25,868 nucleotides of DNA from contig NZ_JAKJHX010000060.1 of the NCBI RefSeq assembly GCF_021648855.1, positions 4,235-30,102 on the forward strand. Reading direction: 5' to 3'. The notes beneath the pieces were generated by a model. That model was not told the origin of the DNA. It did not search any database and was given only the letters and a program-made list of their open reading frames with translations. The stretch is from Tychonema litorale BBK16. GTDB taxonomy: Bacteria > Cyanobacteriota > Cyanobacteriia > Cyanobacteriales > Microcoleaceae. Positions 23,739 through 25,868 of this stretch are shown one piece after another. The position numbers and the translations under genes are program-made. Position 1 is the stretch's first letter; the number at the start of each line of letters is the position of its first letter.

Positions 23739-23801
23739 GAATAGCTAATAGGTAATGGTAATTGGCTCAACATCAGTCTAAGAGAATTTTGCCAGAAGCA
23801 T

Positions 23802-25427
23802 TTAAAGAGCCGGAGTTGGTGCCGGAGTTTCAGCCGGGGCGGGAGTTGGTACGGTCGTTGGCGCTGGAGTTTCAGCCGGGGCGGGAGTTGGTGTCGGAGT
23901 TGGTACGGTCGTTGGCGCTGGAGTTTCAGCCGGAGTTGGCGCTGGAGTTGGCGCTGGAGTTGGTACGGTCGTTGGTTTAGGCGTCGGAGTTGGTTTGGGT
24001 GGCGGAGTCGGTGCCGGAGTTGGTTTGGGTGGTGGAGTCGGGGCGGGAGTTGGTTTCGGTTCTGGGATTGGTTCTGGAGTTGGTTCTGGAATTGGTTCTG
24101 GAATTGGTTCTGGAGTTGGTTCTGGAATTGGTTCTGGAGTTGGTTCTGGGATTGGTTCTGGAGATGGTTCTGGGATTGGTTCTGGAGTGGGAGTTGGGGT
24201 TGGTTCTGGAGTGGGAGTTGGGGTTGGTTCTGGAGTCGGTATCGGCGATGGTTCTGGAGTTTGTATCGGCGACGGTTCTGGACTTGGACTTGTGAGTGCT
24301 GGTGGAGTCGGGGTTGGCTGCGATCCCTTATTCAGAAATGAACCTACCAAGGCCCAGGAACCGAAGCCTGTCAAGATTACCAAACCTGCACCAATGCCGA
24401 TCGCAGCTACCGGATTATCCCACAAAGAATCGCTCCCAGGCTCAATGACTGGATCTGGCTGACTTTGCGGATGGGAACTTTGGGCGATCGCATCTGGCCG
24501 CCTCCCGACAGCCACCGTTGCTACTTGCGAAACATTCGGCGGCATCGGTGGCTGAGTCGGATCTACACCTTGGGCGTTAGGATAGGAATTACTTTGTCCG
24601 TCGAGTGCTTGGGCGACTTCGCTAACTGACTGATAGCGATCGGCTGGACTCCGATTCAACATCCGATTTAACACCAAAGCGAAATCCGTGCTCACCTGCA
24701 CTTTCTGCTGCCAATTCCACAGCAGTGTCGTCTGATCCAGCAATTCCTGGGGTTCTTTTCCAGTCAGTAGCACGATCGCAGTTACAGCTAAAGCATACAG
24801 GTCACTGCTGGCTGTGGCTCGCCCACTTTGCAATTGTTCGATCGGTGCATAACCGATTTTACCCACCGTTGTCGCATGGGCCGTACCTTCAGGAGACTGC
24901 ACTTTCGTAGCAAGTTCCTTAACCACCCCAAAGTCAATCAGCACAGGCATTTGGTCATTTTCACGACGGATAATGTTTTCCGGCGAAATGTCACGGTGAA
25001 TGATGCCACGGGCGTGGATATGAGCCAACACAGGCAACATTTGACGGATAAACACCAAAATTTCAGTTTCATTGAATGTGCGGCCCGTTGAAGCGCGATC
25101 GAGCAACAATTCGCGATAAGTCATCCCTTCCACATAATCCTGCACCAAAAACAAACGCTGACTCTCCTCAAATATTGCCCGAAACTGCGGAATTTGCGGA
25201 TGCTGAATTTGATAAAGAATCGCCGCCTCTCTTTGAAACAATTCCTTCGACTTTTCCAAAACATAAGGCCCACTTTGCACCGGAATAAATTCCTTCAGGG
25301 CGCAACGTTCTTGAAACCGTCCCAAATCTTCCACCAAATAAGTCCGGCCAAATCCTCCTTGACCTAAAATATTTAGTAAGCGGTAACGGTTTTGTAGGAG
25401 AGTTCCAATAGCAATAGGTGGCTGCAT
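23802..25427 (-). CDS. Membrane-anchored Ser/Thr protein kinase with Pro-rich repeat tail
   Basis: 541 residues. The Hanks-type kinase domain (~15-278) has GQGGFGRTY, Lys45 in ALKEF, Asp146 and Asn151 in HRDISPENI, and the DFG Asp165. The usual Lys of HRDxKxxN is Ser148, seen in some cyanobacterial kinases; whether activity is lower is unknown. A linker leads to one transmembrane helix (~341-363) and then ~170 residues of P-T/E/A repeats ([21 protein letters not shown]) that should lie outside the cytoplasmic membrane and may contact the cell wall. The tail's DNA is a long degenerate tandem repeat and is likely to vary in length between strains. Ligand and targets are unknown. Confidence 0.93.
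   Translation of the reverse strand: MQPPIAIGTLLQNRYRLLNILGQGGFGRTYLVEDLGRFQERCALKEFIPVQSGPYVLEKSKELFQREAAILYQIQHPQIPQFRAIFEESQRLFLVQDYVEGMTYRELLLDRASTGRTFNETEILVFIRQMLPVLAHIHARGIIHRDISPENIIRRENDQMPVLIDFGVVKELATKVQSPEGTAHATTVGKIGYAPIEQLQSGRATASSDLYALAVTAIVLLTGKEPQELLDQTTLLWNWQQKVQVSTDFALVLNRMLNRSPADRYQSVSEVAQALDGQSNSYPNAQGVDPTQPPMPPNVSQVATVAVGRRPDAIAQSSHPQSQPDPVIEPGSDSLWDNPVAAIGIGAGLVILTGFGSWALVGSFLNKGSQPTPTPPALTSPSPEPSPIQTPEPSPIPTPEPTPTPTPEPTPTPTPEPIPEPSPEPIPEPTPEPIPEPTPEPIPEPIPEPTPEPIPEPKPTPAPTPPPKPTPAPTPPPKPTPTPKPTTVPTPAPTPAPTPAETPAPTTVPTPTPTPAPAETPAPTTVPTPAPAETPAPTPAL
23810..24300 (-). repeat. Degenerate tandem repeats encoding the Pro-rich kinase tail
   Basis: Read on the plus strand, units such as GGAGTTGGTTCTGGAATTGGTTCT (12-18 base subunits) repeat across nearly 500 bases, with a second, less regular block of GGAGTTTCAGCCGGGGCGGGAGTT near 23815-23960. 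They encode PEP-x-P-x-P motifs on the minus strand. Long plus-strand open frames here are artefacts of the repeat. Confidence 0.85.
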
Positions 25428-25452
25428 AAATTTAAGTAGACAATGTTAAATA

Positions 25453-25480
25453 GTTGACTGTTGACCGTTGACTGTTGACT
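25453..25480 (+). repeat. Heptanucleotide tandem repeat (GTTGACT x4)
   Basis: Four seven-base units GTTGACT GTTGACC GTTGACT GTTGACT. This is a short tandemly repeated repetitive (STRR-type) sequence as known in filamentous cyanobacteria. Confidence 0.85.
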
Positions 25481-25717
25481 GTGGATTTACACCGCTCATC
25501 AACAATTACTAATTGTCCAGTGTTAAAAAATGATCGCTGACAGAATTAGACTGCTAGGTCTTTAACACTCAATAGCATACTTCACTATCTCTAGCTCTCA
25601 GTCCCGACCAAAGTTAGCATCTTACGTTTTTTTACGCAACTTTCACAAATCGGTTTTTTTTTGCAGGTTTTAAGGAGGGGCAACCACAGGGGGTTTGCCC
25701 CTACATTCTTCAATCTG

Positions 25718-25780
25718 AACCAATAACCAATGACTAATGACCAATGACTAATAACCAATGACCAATGACCAATGACCAAT
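25718..25780 (+). repeat. Heptanucleotide tandem repeat ((G/A)ACCAAT x9)
   Basis: Nine contiguous seven-base units alternate AACCAAT, GACCAAT and GACTAAT without interruption. This second STRR-type array directly abuts a palindrome at 25781. Confidence 0.9.
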
Positions 25781-25820
25781 GATATCAATTCCGGCTGCAC
25801 CGGAATGATATAGAGGAGAC

Positions 25821-25868
25821 GGCAGTGCCGTGTCCCTACCCGATTAATTGTAGGGACACGGCACTGCC
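25821..25868. repeat. Perfect 19-bp inverted repeat at the window end
   Basis: GGCAGTGCCGTGTCCCTAC (25821-25839) is exactly inverted at 25850-25868 around a 10-base AT-rich loop. It would form a very stable hairpin and resembles a MITE or other dispersed palindrome; the window stops at the end of the right arm, so the element may extend further. Confidence 0.85.

Larger units (their letters stand above)
25428..25868. other. Gene-free, repeat-dense right end
   Basis: 441 bases with no gene. It holds a GTTGACT heptamer array (25453-25480), a hairpin GGGGCAA/TTGCCCC (~25675-25702), a nine-unit heptamer array (25718-25780), a palindrome (25781-25810) and a perfect 19-base inverted repeat (25821-25868). 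A minus-strand 69-codon frame (25591-25800) is formed largely by the heptamers and is rejected. Confidence 0.75.

Noticed and set aside
23990..24462. Plus-strand Gly/Val- and Leu/Glu-rich repeat proteins
   Set aside because: They are opposite-strand readings of the Pro-rich kinase tail; the minus strand has the full kinase.
25591..25800. 69-codon minus-strand frame with repeated VIGHWSLVI
   Set aside because: It is generated by the nine-unit heptamer array.

Overview
The window looks like a piece of a filamentous, probably non-heterocystous cyanobacterial chromosome (Oscillatoria/Microcoleus/Phormidium-like). This is inferred from frequent HIP1 octamers (gcgatcgc), heptanucleotide tandem repeats, many short palindromic dispersed repeats, and cyanobacterial protein types: TPR-CHAT, XisH/XisI, a kinase fused to GUN4, and a subtilase with a membrane tail. 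No phage structural genes, complete insertion sequence, rRNA or CRISPR array was seen.

Layout. 1-250: two tandem copies of a ~110 bp unit, each ending in a terminator-like hairpin plus T-tract. 275-2262 (minus): a secreted or membrane subtilase translationally coupled to a 73-residue protein. 2464-7813 (minus): a three-gene cluster of a large TPR-CHAT protease, a 143-residue protein and a 442-residue protein with a C-terminal two-helix membrane anchor; a palindromic repeat cluster separates the second and third genes. 8202-9778 (minus): cobA and a CbiX-type chelatase, for siroheme or cobalamin. 9923-10606 (minus): manganese catalase. 10802-12328 (minus): a Ser/Thr kinase with zinc ribbon and C-terminal GUN4 domain. 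12645-12718: tRNA-His(GTG).

13042-19222 (plus): a very large SF1 (DNA2/NAM7-type) helicase overlapping a winged-helix/PLD-nuclease gene, the most defense-like pair here. 19410-20149 (plus): xisH-xisI behind a near-consensus sigma70 promoter. 20285-21265 (plus): aldo/keto reductase. 21388-21540 (minus): remnant of an AAA-like ATPase gene. 21619-22833 (minus): M20 amidohydrolase. 23031-23738 (minus): bioD. 23802-25427 (minus): membrane-anchored kinase with a Pro-rich tail. The right end is packed with heptamer and palindromic repeats.

How the genes relate: most are housekeeping or stress genes. Two loci look like biological-conflict modules: the TPR-CHAT triplet, resembling CATRA-type caspase systems, and the helicase-PLD pair, resembling Mokosh-type logic with the two parts on separate genes. 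Neither assignment was tested by a database search.
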